Positions 32,440 to 40,857 of a stretch of 64,000 nucleotides of DNA are shown here, piece by piece (position 1 is the stretch's first letter; each line of letters begins with the position of its first letter). A program made the position numbers and the translations under genes. The stretch lies in the NCBI GenBank assembly GCA_963738625.1, contig CAVTXH010000019.1, positions 124,001 through 188,000 of the forward strand, written 5' to 3'. The DNA is from UBA7672 sp963738625. GTDB taxonomy: Bacteria > Pseudomonadota > Alphaproteobacteria > Caulobacterales > Hyphomonadaceae. Below the pieces are notes generated by a model, which had not been told where the DNA came from, did no database searches, and worked only from the letters and a program-made list of their open reading frames with translations.

Positions 32440-32943
32440 ATGCGGCGATCCATTCTTGCCTGCCTTCTGCTCGCGGCGGCTGCCGTCGCCGCGCCGGCGA
32501 CGTCGGCGCAGGCAAAGGCGATCGGGCGCTACAAGGACTGGCGCGTCTTCACCGAAGGCGAGGGCAGCAAGATGGTTTGCTTCGCCGCCGTCGAGCCCTC
32601 GGACAAGGCGCCCAAGAGCGCCACGCATGGCGACGTCAATTTCTACGTGGCGACGTGGAAGTCGGGCTCCGCCTCCAACCAGCCGAGCCTCAAGGTCGGC
32701 TACCAGCTCCGCACCGATCTGGCGCCGCAGGCGATCATCGGGCGCGAGCGCTTTCAGATGTACGCGGCGGGGCCGGAGGCGTTCTTTCCGGACGAGCGCG
32801 AGAAGTCGCTGCTGGCGGCGATCAAGAAGGGCTCCGAGCTGCGCATCGAGGCGGCGTCGGTGAAGGATGCGCGCACAGCGTATCACTTCTCGCTCAAGGG
32901 CTCGACCGAGGCGATCGACAAGGCCCGCTCGCTCTGCCGGTGA
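32440..32943 (+). CDS. IalB-like (invasion associated locus B) exported protein
   Basis: 167 residues. The signal peptide (MRRSILACLLLAAAAVAA) is followed by an IalB-type domain starting IGRYKDWRVFTEG, with WKSGSASNQPSLKVGYQL typical of the family. IalB was named for erythrocyte invasion in Bartonella, but the family is widespread in free-living alphaproteobacteria, where its role is unclear. ATG 32440 is chosen because AGGAG precedes it and it gives the signal peptide. Confidence 0.82.
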   Translation: MRRSILACLLLAAAAVAAPATSAQAKAIGRYKDWRVFTEGEGSKMVCFAAVEPSDKAPKSATHGDVNFYVATWKSGSASNQPSLKVGYQLRTDLAPQAIIGRERFQMYAAGPEAFFPDEREKSLLAAIKKGSELRIEAASVKDARTAYHFSLKGSTEAIDKARSLCR

Positions 32944-33089
32944 GCGCCGGTTTAGGGGCGAGGCTCAGTTTGAAACCTGGCGGTCTTCCGGCGTCTCGAA
33001 GGGATCGCCGGGAATGATCGGGGCGGAGGGGGTGCGCCCCTCGCGGTTATTCGCCATACAGACATGAGCTGCAATCAAGGAGCTGGAAC

Positions 33090-33521
33090 ATGGCCGCGAA
33101 GAAGTCTGCCGGGGCAAAGGGAACGCCAGACGATCCTTGGCTCCTGAAAACACCGCCGCTGACGTCGGATTTCACGATGCATCGCGACGTGAAGGATGGG
33201 AAAGACGTGCTTGTGTGCACCGTCGGCAAGACGGTTCTGCTCTATGACTCGCGCTGTCTCGATGATCTTCACGCCATGCTCAAGAAACATGGCGACTGGA
33301 TGGAGCTCGGCTCGGCGGACGAGCAGAAGGAGGCGAAGGTCGGGACGGTCGAAGCCTGGGGCCGCTCGCCCAAGAACCCTGTCGGCGGCTGGTATGGCCT
33401 AAAGAAGGGTTTGCGCGGCCGTTTCGGCATGTATGTGCCGCCGCTCATGGAGGCCCTCGGCCGCGCCGAGGTCGAGCACAATCCCAAGGGCAACAGAATG
33501 CGGGCGATCCGAGCCAAATAG
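33090..33521 (+). CDS. Conserved hypothetical protein
   Basis: 143 residues, cytoplasmic, with a Lys/Ala-rich start and no membrane segment. The body (DDPWLLKTPPLTSDFTMHRD, VEAWGRSPKNPVGGWYGLKK, RGRFGMYVPPLMEALG) has a strong, conserved-looking composition, but I do not recognise the family. GGAG precedes the ATG at suitable distance. It stands alone between an IalB-like gene and an XRE regulator. Confidence 0.7.
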   Translation: MAAKKSAGAKGTPDDPWLLKTPPLTSDFTMHRDVKDGKDVLVCTVGKTVLLYDSRCLDDLHAMLKKHGDWMELGSADEQKEAKVGTVEAWGRSPKNPVGGWYGLKKGLRGRFGMYVPPLMEALGRAEVEHNPKGNRMRAIRAK

Positions 33522-33845
33522 CCAGGCTACGTTCGCCCCGTTCCGGCGAATTTCTCTCAGAGCCGGCGATGGCTTTCTAGGGCGCGCCAGGTCGCGTGGG
33601 CTGGAATTGCTTGTTGAGAGCACGTGGCTCTTGATACTCGCGGCTTCCGTCGCGCCGGCCGCATCGGCGCGGGCGCCGCTTCCTGCAGGCATTGCGATTT
33701 GCTTCGCCGGCGTCGTGCTGGCCTGGCGGGTCTTTGTTTGGCTGGCTTTCAACACGGGCCGGCCGTCATTTTCGAAAAGCCTCTTGCGCTTTCGTCATCT
33801 GTTGTGTAAACACAATAATACGTTGCGATAGAAGGCTAAATCGTA
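33522..33845. promoter_or_regulatory. Intergenic region with operator of the XRE module
   Basis: 324 bases. The dyad TTGTGT-AA-ACACAA at 33802-33815 lies 30 bases before the XRE start in a locally AT-rich segment and is a likely autoregulatory operator. A frame from about 33611 (TTG) encodes two hydrophobic stretches (WLLILAASVAPAAS, AICFAGVVLAWRVFVWLAF), but it has no ribosome site and I do not call it. Confidence 0.45.
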
Positions 33846-34085
33846 GTGATTCACAACAGGATTGCCGTGTTTCGCGCCGAACAGTCGCTGAGCCGCAAGG
33901 AACTGGCGGATCTGGTCAACGTGAACCCGCAGACCATCGGCTATCTCGAGCGCGGCGATTATGCGCCCTCCGTGGAACTGGCTCTCAAGCTGGCCGCGGT
34001 CTTCAAGGCGCCGGTCGAAGCTCTCTTTTCGTTGAAACCGTTTGCGCCGCTGGGGCGCAGCCTCAAAGACCAAAGGGGTTCCTAG
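33846..34085 (+). CDS. XRE-family transcriptional regulator
   Basis: 79 residues, almost all one Cro/CI HTH (FRAEQSLSRKELADLVNVNP, QTIGYLERGDYAPSVELALK). The size and the closing FKAPVEALFSLKPF match small YozG-type regulators that sit before a membrane protein. GTG start. It ends directly at the ATG of the membrane protein, so the pair is cotranscribed and the operator upstream probably controls both. Confidence 0.88.
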   Translation: MIHNRIAVFRAEQSLSRKELADLVNVNPQTIGYLERGDYAPSVELALKLAAVFKAPVEALFSLKPFAPLGRSLKDQRGS

Positions 34086-34592
34086 ATGTTCGTGCGTTCA
34101 AAACGCTTTCCGCTCGGCAGGAATTTGCGACCCTCCACCCTGCGCCTCCTGATAATCGGGCTCTACGCGCTCTATCCGCTTGGCTGCATCCTGCGGCTCG
34201 TTCCCGTCGCAGATGAGGGCGCTGCATTGGCGCTCGACATCGCCGGTCTGTCGATCGTTGCAGCCTCGTTCGTGATCTTCGCTGTGCTGGCGGGATCAAG
34301 CCTGCAGCGGCAGAGCCAGGAAGAGGAAGCGAAGCTGGACGAACGCGAGCTTGCGGAGCGAAACAGGGCTGCCTACGTCGCGCATTCGGTCTTCGCGGGG
34401 ATCGTGCTGCTTGGCGTCATCTATCTGATGATCGCGAAGGATCTCGTCGCGAACGGAAAGCTTATGCTGTGGCTGCCTGAAACGGGCGATCACTGGAACG
34501 GGATTTTCTGGGGCCTGCTGCTGGCGGCGATGACGCTGCCGGGGGCTGTTATGGCGTGGCGGCGCCAGTCGGAAGACGAGGACATCGGCTGA
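34086..34592 (+). CDS. Membrane protein paired with XRE regulator
   Basis: 168 residues with four predicted membrane helices in two pairs (LLIIGLYALYPLGCILRLV, ALDIAGLSIVAASFVIFAVL, VFAGIVLLGVIYLMI, GIFWGLLLAAMTLPGAVMAW). A basic/acidic central loop (QSQEEEAKLDERELAERNR) lies between the pairs. This layout resembles DUF2178-type partners of small XRE regulators. Function unknown. Confidence 0.75.
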   Translation: MFVRSKRFPLGRNLRPSTLRLLIIGLYALYPLGCILRLVPVADEGAALALDIAGLSIVAASFVIFAVLAGSSLQRQSQEEEAKLDERELAERNRAAYVAHSVFAGIVLLGVIYLMIAKDLVANGKLMLWLPETGDHWNGIFWGLLLAAMTLPGAVMAWRRQSEDEDIG

Positions 34593-34706
34593 CCGCAGCG
34601 GCTTGGTCCGATCCTGATTCTGGTCCCGGTCGCGCGATCATGCCTTGCCGACGCTGGCGCGCCGTCTAGTGTCATGCTCGCAACTCAACAGGAGCGAGGC
34701 GATCCC

Positions 34707-35093
34707 ATGGCCTATGTCGACATTTTCGTTATGCCGGTCCCCGAAGCGAACCTGGACACCTACAAGAAGATGGCCAAGCTGTCGGCCAAGGTGTGGGTCG
34801 AGCATGGCGCGCTGCAGTATTTCGAGGGCGGCGCGGACGATGTTCCCGAAGGGAAATCGACGGATTTCTACCGCGCCGTGAAGCGCAAGGAAGGCGAGAC
34901 CGTCGTGGTTGGCTACGCCATCTACAAGAACCGCAAGCAGCGCGACGAGACGATGAAGAAGGTGATGGCAGACCCGCGCCTCGCCGACCAGATGAAGAAC
35001 ATGCCTTTCGACGGAAAACGCATGTTCTGGGGCGGCTTCAAGCCGATCGTAGAGGCCGCCGCCAAGGCGGATGCGATGGCTGCCGCGAAATAA
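34707..35093 (+). CDS. DUF1428 family protein
   Basis: 128 residues with the typical ferredoxin-like barrel sequence of DUF1428 (MAYVDIFVMPVPEANLDTYK, WVEHGALQYFEGGADDVP, DGKRMFWGGFKPI). Function unknown; related dimeric alpha-beta barrels include monooxygenases. ATG 34707 is chosen because AGGAGCGAGG precedes it and family homology starts there. Confidence 0.9.
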   Translation: MAYVDIFVMPVPEANLDTYKKMAKLSAKVWVEHGALQYFEGGADDVPEGKSTDFYRAVKRKEGETVVVGYAIYKNRKQRDETMKKVMADPRLADQMKNMPFDGKRMFWGGFKPIVEAAAKADAMAAAK

Positions 35094-35229
35094 GCGGGCT
35101 ATTCAGCCAGCAGTCCTGTGGCGCGCGGCCTCGTCGCCGCACTATGCGGACTGTCGCTCCGGGCTGGCGCGCTGAACGGCGTAGAGGGCTTCGCAGCGCC
35201 GGGTATCGCGCGCTTTACCGGTTTGGGGT

Positions 35230-36423
35230 ATGAGCCGCCCCATGTCGGTTGAACTCGATCTTTCCCGGAAGCCTGCTCGGACGGGGCCTGCGAACCTGGC
35301 CGGCCTCGGCCGCGAAGGGCTGCGCCAGGCGATGGTCGCCGCCGGCGTCGAGGAGAAGAAGGCGCGTATGCGGGCAAGCCAGCTCTGGCGCTGGATTTAC
35401 CACTACGGCGTCACCGACTTCTCGAAGATGACAGACGTGGCCAAGGAGCTGCGTGCGCAGCTGGCCGAGAAATTCGTGCTGGAGCGGCCGCATGTCCAGG
35501 CCGCCCAGACCTCCATCGACGGCACCCGGAAATGGCTGATCGGCTATGGCCCAAACGCCGAAGCCGAGTGCGTCTACATTCCCGATGTCGGCAAGGCAGG
35601 GGCGCTGTGCGTCTCGAGCCAGGTGGGCTGCACGCTGACCTGCACCTTCTGCCACACCGGCACGCAAAAGCTGGTGCGGAACCTGACGGCGGCCGAGATC
35701 GTCAACCAGGTGATGGTCGCCCGCGACGCGCTGGACGAGTGGCCGACGGCGGAAAAGCCGCTGAACCTCGGCGACCGGCTGCTGACCAACATCGTCTTCA
35801 TGGGCATGGGCGAGCCGCTCTACAATCTCGACAATGTGGTCGAGGCGCTGGAGACCATCGGCGATGGCGACGGCATCTCTATCTCCAAGCGCCGCATCAC
35901 GGTCTCGACGGCGGGCGTCGCGCCGAAGATCCGCGAGCTGGGCGAGCGCACGGGCGCGATGCTGGCGATCTCGCTGCACGCAACCAATGACGATCTGCGC
36001 AATGAGCTGGTTCCGATCAACAGGAAGTACAATTTGAAAGAGCTGTTCGATGCGATCCGCTCCTATCCGGACCTGTCGAATTCCAAGCGGGTGACATTCG
36101 AATACGTGATGCTGAAGGGCGTCAACGACACGCTCGCCGAGGCGCGCGATCTCGTGCGGTTGCTGAAGGGCGTTCCGTCCAAGATCAACCTCATTCCGTT
36201 CAACCCGTGGCCGGGGACGAAGTATGAGTGTTCGGACTGGGAGACGATCGAGGCGTTCGCCGAAGTGCTGAACCGGGCGGGGTATGCATCGCCGATCCGC
36301 ACGCCGCGGGGGCGGGATATTCTTGCGGCCTGCGGCCAGCTGCGGTCGGAGAGCGTCAAGGAAAAGGCCAGCGAGCGGCTCGCCAAGCGGTTGGCGGAGA
36401 AGGAAGCCGGGGCTGAGCAGTAG
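35230..36423 (+). CDS. rlmN: 23S rRNA (adenine(2503)-C(2))-methyltransferase RlmN
   Basis: 397 residues, radical SAM enzyme. The iron-sulfur cysteines are Cys134, Cys138 and Cys141 in GCTLTCTFCHTG. The methyl-carrying Cys lies near residue 368 (DILAACGQL), and GEPLYNLDNV is also typical. It methylates C2 of A2503 in 23S rRNA and A37 in some tRNAs. The start is ATG 35230; an internal ATG (codon 5) is possible. Confidence 0.96.
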   Translation: MSRPMSVELDLSRKPARTGPANLAGLGREGLRQAMVAAGVEEKKARMRASQLWRWIYHYGVTDFSKMTDVAKELRAQLAEKFVLERPHVQAAQTSIDGTRKWLIGYGPNAEAECVYIPDVGKAGALCVSSQVGCTLTCTFCHTGTQKLVRNLTAAEIVNQVMVARDALDEWPTAEKPLNLGDRLLTNIVFMGMGEPLYNLDNVVEALETIGDGDGISISKRRITVSTAGVAPKIRELGERTGAMLAISLHATNDDLRNELVPINRKYNLKELFDAIRSYPDLSNSKRVTFEYVMLKGVNDTLAEARDLVRLLKGVPSKINLIPFNPWPGTKYECSDWETIEAFAEVLNRAGYASPIRTPRGRDILAACGQLRSESVKEKASERLAKRLAEKEAGAEQ

Positions 36424-36573
36424 GCTCGCGCCAGGTTTAGTCGCGCTTGAATTCTGCCATTTGAACTAGGTGGGGGTGGCTGGCCTGCTCCAGAGTTGCG
36501 GTTTGATTCCGAATTGACGCGCGGCGCTTGAGGTTGGACTAGGACGGGCGGGATTCACGCGGGGCTCGAGGCG

Positions 36574-37851
36574 ATGACAGCAGCAGCCATGGAACGCGCG
36601 CCCGCCGCGCGGGTGCTGACGGCGAGCCTCGTCGGGACGGCGGTCGAATTCTACGACTTCTATATCTATGCGACCGCGGCCTCGCTGGTGTTCGGGCCGC
36701 TGTTTTTTCCGTCGGATTCGCCGTCGGCGCAGCTGATGTCGTCCTATGCGACGTTCGCCATCGCTTTCATCGCGCGGCCGGTGGGCGCGGTGTTCTTCGG
36801 GCATTTCGGCGATCGCATCGGGCGGAAGTCGACGCTGGTGGCGTCACTCTTGCTGATGGGCGGTTCGACCATGGCGATTGCGTTCCTGCCGACCTACGCC
36901 ATGGCCGGATGGATTGCGCCGCTGCTGCTCTGCATCCTGCGCTTCGGGCAGGGGCTGGGGCTGGGCGGAGAGTGGGGCGGGGCAGCGCTGCTGGCGGTCG
37001 AGAATGCGCCGCCGGGATGGCGGGCGCGGTTCGGCATGTTCCCGCAGCTCGGCGCGCCGGTGGGGTTCATTGCAGCGAACGGCCTGTTCCTGCTGCTGGG
37101 ACTTTTGCTGAGCCCCGAGGATTTCCAGGCGTGGGGGTGGCGCATTCCGTTCCTTGCGAGCGCGCTGCTCGTCGCGGTGGGGCTGTGGGTGCGGTTGAAG
37201 CTGACCGAGACGCCCGCCTTCCAGGCGGCGCTGGAGAAGAAGCGCCCGCCTGCCGTGCCGCTGGGCGAAGTGCTGCGCATGCACTGGAAGGAAACGCTGG
37301 GCGGAACGTTCGGCGTGGTGGCGTGTTTCTGCATCTATTATCTCGCGACGGCGTTTGCGCTGGGCTACGGCACGACGACGCTGGGGATTCCGCGCGAGAC
37401 GTTCCTGATGGTGCAGCTTGTCGCCATCCTGTTCATGGCGGGCGGCATTGTGTGGGCGGGCTACTGGTCAGACGCGACGACGCCGCGGCTGGTGCTGATG
37501 ACGGGTTGCGTGCTGACGATCGGCGCGGGCTTCCTGCTGGGGCCGATGATGGGGTCGGGATCGCTGTGGCTGGTCGGCGGCTTCCTGTCGTTGGTGCTGC
37601 TGCTGATGGGGTTCGTCTACGGGCCGCTGGGCGCGTGGCTGCCGGGGCTTTTTCCGGCGCGCGTGCGCTATACCGGCGCGAGCGTGGCGTTCAATGTCGG
37701 CGGCATCATCGGCGGCGGTTTCACGCCAATCGCAGCGCAGGCGCTGTCGGATGCAGGCGGGCTGAATTTCGTCGGCGTCTACCTGTCGACGGCCGCGGCG
37801 TTGAGCCTTGCGGCGCTGCTGCTGTTGCGGCGGCGGTCTGTGCCGGACTGA
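36574..37851 (+). CDS. MFS transporter, metabolite:H+ symporter type
   Basis: 425 residues with 12 predicted helices. The N-terminus VGTAVEFYDFYIYATAASLV and the loop GHFGDRIGRKSTLVASLLLM are hallmarks of the MHS subfamily (ShiA, KgtP, ProP relatives), which import organic acids or osmolytes with protons. The substrate cannot be read from sequence. ATG start, weak ribosome site. Confidence 0.92.
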   Translation: MTAAAMERAPAARVLTASLVGTAVEFYDFYIYATAASLVFGPLFFPSDSPSAQLMSSYATFAIAFIARPVGAVFFGHFGDRIGRKSTLVASLLLMGGSTMAIAFLPTYAMAGWIAPLLLCILRFGQGLGLGGEWGGAALLAVENAPPGWRARFGMFPQLGAPVGFIAANGLFLLLGLLLSPEDFQAWGWRIPFLASALLVAVGLWVRLKLTETPAFQAALEKKRPPAVPLGEVLRMHWKETLGGTFGVVACFCIYYLATAFALGYGTTTLGIPRETFLMVQLVAILFMAGGIVWAGYWSDATTPRLVLMTGCVLTIGAGFLLGPMMGSGSLWLVGGFLSLVLLLMGFVYGPLGAWLPGLFPARVRYTGASVAFNVGGIIGGGFTPIAAQALSDAGGLNFVGVYLSTAAALSLAALLLLRRRSVPD

Positions 37852-37950
37852 CGTCTCGTTTGGCGGGGGCAATTTCACGCAGGATTGTGCGCTGGCCGCT
37901 TGATGTTAGGCGCGGCGTCAGTTTCACAGGATCGTCCGATGGAGTTGATC

Positions 37951-38364
37951 ATGAAACGCCTGCTGCTGGTTCTTGGGATCGCTGCGATGAGTGCGCCTGG
38001 GGTCGCACAGATCGCCGATCCTCAAGTGCAGGCGCTGATGACGCGTTATGCCGACCGGTTCAACAAGGGCGATTCAGCGACTATGGCGAAGGAGCTATAC
38101 GTCAAGGACGACGAAGCGGCGCTGGCGGCCAAGTTCGAGGCGTTACGCAAGGACGAGTTCGGCAAGCTCGATCTCTATGGCTTCAAGGCGTGCCCGGTCG
38201 TGGGCGACAGGACGAAGGTGGAGATGCGCTACGGGCTGCTCTATACCTATGGCGGCCTGATGAATGGCGACCAGGCGAAAGTGTTCGATCTGGAAAAGAC
38301 GCCAGCCGGGTGGCGCATCGCCTCCGAAGCGGATGCGCCCTACGACTCACAGCTGGCTTGCTAG
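37951..38364 (+). CDS. Small exported NTF2-like protein (paralogue A)
   Basis: 137 residues with a signal peptide (MKRLLLVLGIAAMSAPGVAQ) and a mature domain of about 115 residues ending in LAC. It is clearly related to the protein at 39554-40006: both have 'Y..(R/A)(F/W)NK.D', a 'FKAC' / 'IKAC' in mid-domain and a C-terminal LAC. This suggests a conserved disulphide. GGAG precedes ATG 37951. The stop codon lies in the first unit of a heptamer repeat. Confidence 0.7.
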   Translation: MKRLLLVLGIAAMSAPGVAQIADPQVQALMTRYADRFNKGDSATMAKELYVKDDEAALAAKFEALRKDEFGKLDLYGFKACPVVGDRTKVEMRYGLLYTYGGLMNGDQAKVFDLEKTPAGWRIASEADAPYDSQLAC

Positions 38365-38402
38365 ACGCTAGGCGCTAGGCGCTAGGCGCTAGACGCTAGA
38401 CG
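38361..38402. repeat. Heptamer array CTAGRCG x 6
   Basis: Six perfect 7-bp units (CTAGACG, CTAGGCG three times, CTAGACG twice) lie between convergent genes. The first unit supplies the TAG stop of the left gene (38362-38364). The last supplies the stop of the right, minus-strand gene (CTA at 38396-38398). CTAG is usually a rare tetranucleotide in bacterial DNA. Confidence 0.9.
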
Positions 38403-39475
38403 CAGGCGAGCGTGAAGCGCTCGACCATGTCGCTGGTGTCGGCGCCGCTCGGCCGTTTGGCGCCGCCGACCAGCCACAATGAATTGTCGAGCATGACGGC
38501 GCCGAGCCCGTGTCGCGGCGTCGGCATTGGCGCCGCTGCGGTCCACGCATCGGCCTTCGGATCGTAGCGCCAGACTTCGGCGTGAACGCCGCCTTGGCCG
38601 CCGTTTGGGCCGCCGATGAAATACTCGCCCCCGAAGACGTAGAGCGACCCGCCGAGCGCGCCGGCCGCGTTGCCGCCCGCGCCTGAGCCCTTTGGCATCG
38701 GCGCTGCGGTGCGCCAGCCGTCTTCCTTCGGGTCGTAGACTTCATGCGCATCGCTCGGGCCGCCGGCGACGCTGCGGCCGCCGGCGACATGCCAGAGACC
38801 GTCGATCACGGCGCCGGCGGCGCTGTTGCGGGCGGAGAGAGCGGGTGCGGCCTTTGTCCAAACGTTCGCGGCGGGATCGAAGACAAGGTGGCGATCGACA
38901 TCCTGATGGTCGCCATAGGCTGCGTTTGCTGCGCCTTTCGGGCGGCGGCCGCCGATGATGTGGATGTTATCGCCAAGGCTTGTTGCGACGATTTCGGCAT
39001 GCGGCGCCGGCGATGGCGCCAACGTCGACCAGCTGTTGCCGGCGTCGTCATAGACGAGCGTATCCGACGACATGATCCAGGTGACGCGGTCAGGGTCGCT
39101 GCCGAACCCACCGAGCAGGTAAAGCGCGCCCTTGTGATCGACTGCATGCGGGTGGTGGCGCCTTGCGGGCAATGGGGCGAGCTGGACTGTGGCGCCGGTC
39201 GCGGGATCGTAGGCGATGTGCTGGCTGGAAACTCCGGTGACGCGCCCGCCTTCGGCGAGGAGGCCGCCGGCAATGTGGATGCGGCCATTGTGCGCGGCGG
39301 GATAGATTTCCTGCACGGCGAAGGGAAGCGCGGGCCGGGCGCTCCAGCATCCGCCCATGTCGGATGGGGTGAGGGCCCCCTGGGGCGCGGCGGGCGCCTT
39401 GGTGCAGCAGGAGGCGAGGCCCGCGCCTGCGGCGAGCATCGCCGTCCTGCGGGTGAAGTCTCGCGATATCGTCAT
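38396..39475 (-). CDS. Kelch-repeat protein, exported (Tat-like signal)
   Basis: 359 residues. The N-terminus has a twin-arginine signal (FTRRTAMLAAGAGLASCC), perhaps also a lipobox. Then come about six kelch repeats (IHIAGGLLAEGG, LYLLGGFGSDPD, IHIIGGRRPKGA, WHVAGGRSVAGG, LYVFGGEYFIGG, LWLVGGAKRPSG), predicting a beta-propeller. Ligand unknown. It is flanked by the two paralogous small exported proteins. Its stop codon is provided by the heptamer array. Confidence 0.88.
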   Translation of the reverse strand: MTISRDFTRRTAMLAAGAGLASCCTKAPAAPQGALTPSDMGGCWSARPALPFAVQEIYPAAHNGRIHIAGGLLAEGGRVTGVSSQHIAYDPATGATVQLAPLPARRHHPHAVDHKGALYLLGGFGSDPDRVTWIMSSDTLVYDDAGNSWSTLAPSPAPHAEIVATSLGDNIHIIGGRRPKGAANAAYGDHQDVDRHLVFDPAANVWTKAAPALSARNSAAGAVIDGLWHVAGGRSVAGGPSDAHEVYDPKEDGWRTAAPMPKGSGAGGNAAGALGGSLYVFGGEYFIGGPNGGQGGVHAEVWRYDPKADAWTAAAPMPTPRHGLGAVMLDNSLWLVGGAKRPSGADTSDMVERFTLACV

Positions 39476-39553
39476 GCGATCCTCGTGCTCGGCGCTTGCT
39501 CGACTATGCCCTGCGAAGCGATACCATGAGCCAGAAATTTTGGGGACTGATCC

Positions 39554-40006
39554 ATGCGTTTACTGTTTGCAGCCGCCATCATATCTCTTCCCGGGTGCGC
39601 CATGGCGCCTGAGCCGGCGAAGCCGGAAGCCGCCGTGGAGCAGACGATGTGGGACTACACCAAAGCCTGGAACAAGCACGACGCGGCGGCGATCGCGAAA
39701 AATTTCTACCGCACCGGGCCGACGGTTGAGGAGCAGACGGCGAGGCTGGAGCGCAGCTTCGAGAATCTGCGCAGCCAAGGCTACCACCACTCGGACATCT
39801 TCGAGATCAAGGCCTGCATGACGGGCGCAGACACGGCCTGGGCGGGCATGAAGTTCTCGCGCCTGAAGGCCAATGGCGAACCGCTGCCGCCGAAGGACCG
39901 CGCCAGTTCCTACTCGCTGACGAAGTTCCCAGACGGCTGGCGCATCACCACGGTCGGCGTCGGCGGCGTGAGTGCGGACAAGCCGCTGGCTTGCCCTGCG
40001 GGCTGA
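39554..40006 (+). CDS. Small exported NTF2-like lipoprotein (paralogue B)
   Basis: 150 residues. A lipoprotein signal (LFAAAIISLPGC, Cys15) is followed by a mature domain (MWDYTKAWNKHDAAAIAKNF, IFEIKACMTG, LTKFPDGWRITTVG) ending in LACPAG. It is paralogous to the 37951 protein and lies on the other side of the kelch gene. Function unknown; the fold is probably NTF2/SnoaL-like. Confidence 0.72.
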   Translation: MRLLFAAAIISLPGCAMAPEPAKPEAAVEQTMWDYTKAWNKHDAAAIAKNFYRTGPTVEEQTARLERSFENLRSQGYHHSDIFEIKACMTGADTAWAGMKFSRLKANGEPLPPKDRASSYSLTKFPDGWRITTVGVGGVSADKPLACPAG

Positions 40007-40017
40007 ACTGCAGCGAG

Positions 40018-40695
40018 CTAGATCCCGTCGCCTGAATCGAAGGCTTCGCTGCCGACATCGACTACCGAGAACGTTCCCTTTTCGGGGTCGCGCCAGTGCA
40101 GTTCGCCGCGGCCGATCGAGAACCATGCCCCGTCCATGTTGAGGCCGCCGTGCTCGATGGCGCTGCGCACGAAGGGGAAGGACAAAAGGTTCTTCAGCGA
40201 CTGGCCGACCGCTCCGTGCTCGACGGCTTCCTGCCAGTCCTTGCTTGGAATGGTCGCATCCGCCAGCACGGCGTCACGCGCCTCGGCGGCGATCTCGACC
40301 CAGGGTGCGATGAAGCGGCCGATCGGGCGGTGATCGGCGGCGGCGAGGCTGGCCGCGATGCCGCCGCATCCGCCATGGCCCATGACGACGATCTGCTTCA
40401 CCTTGAGCTGCGTCACCGCAAATTCGAGCGCGGCCGAGACGCCGTGCCTTCCGGCCGTCTCTTCATAGGGCGGGACAAGCGCGGCCACGTTGCGCACGAC
40501 GAAGAGTTCGCCGGGTGCGGCGTCGAAAATCATGGCGGGATCGGCGCGGCTGTCGGCGCAGGCGATGATCATCGTCGCCGGGCGCTGGGTGTCCTGCAGG
40601 CGATGGAAGAGGTCGCGGGCCTCGCGATAGCGGCGGGTGCGGAAGCGGCGGTAGCCGGCGATGAGATCCTGTGCGTCGTCGGCGAAGTCGATCAT
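40018..40695 (-). CDS. Beta-class carbonic anhydrase
   Basis: 225 residues. The zinc ligands and catalytic dyad are visible: Cys46, Asp48 and Arg50 in ACADSRADP, and His107 with Cys110 in GHGGCGG. It interconverts CO2 and bicarbonate in the cytoplasm. It stands alone and converges on the lipoprotein gene. Confidence 0.95.
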   Translation of the reverse strand: MIDFADDAQDLIAGYRRFRTRRYREARDLFHRLQDTQRPATMIIACADSRADPAMIFDAAPGELFVVRNVAALVPPYEETAGRHGVSAALEFAVTQLKVKQIVVMGHGGCGGIAASLAAADHRPIGRFIAPWVEIAAEARDAVLADATIPSKDWQEAVEHGAVGQSLKNLLSFPFVRSAIEHGGLNMDGAWFSIGRGELHWRDPEKGTFSVVDVGSEAFDSGDGI

Positions 40696-40857
40696 CTTGC
40701 TGCCCGCCTATATAAGATCGGGCAGGGACGCAAACCCGATGCTTTCGCAGGTGGCGATTGACCGCGGGGCGCCTTTGGCCGACAAGGTACGCAGTGTTCC
40801 GTTAGGCTGGGTAACAGCCGAAAGCTGCATTTCCAGCCATCGAAGAAGGAGGCCGCC

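Noticed and set aside
33611..33834. Possible small two-helix membrane protein
   Set aside because: Hydrophobic segments are present, but there is no ribosome site, only a TTG start, and the frame overlaps the XRE operator region.
36909..38378. 489-codon plus-strand frame overlapping the MFS transporter
   Set aside because: Out-of-frame shadow of the transporter, which has twelve helices and MHS motifs in its own frame.
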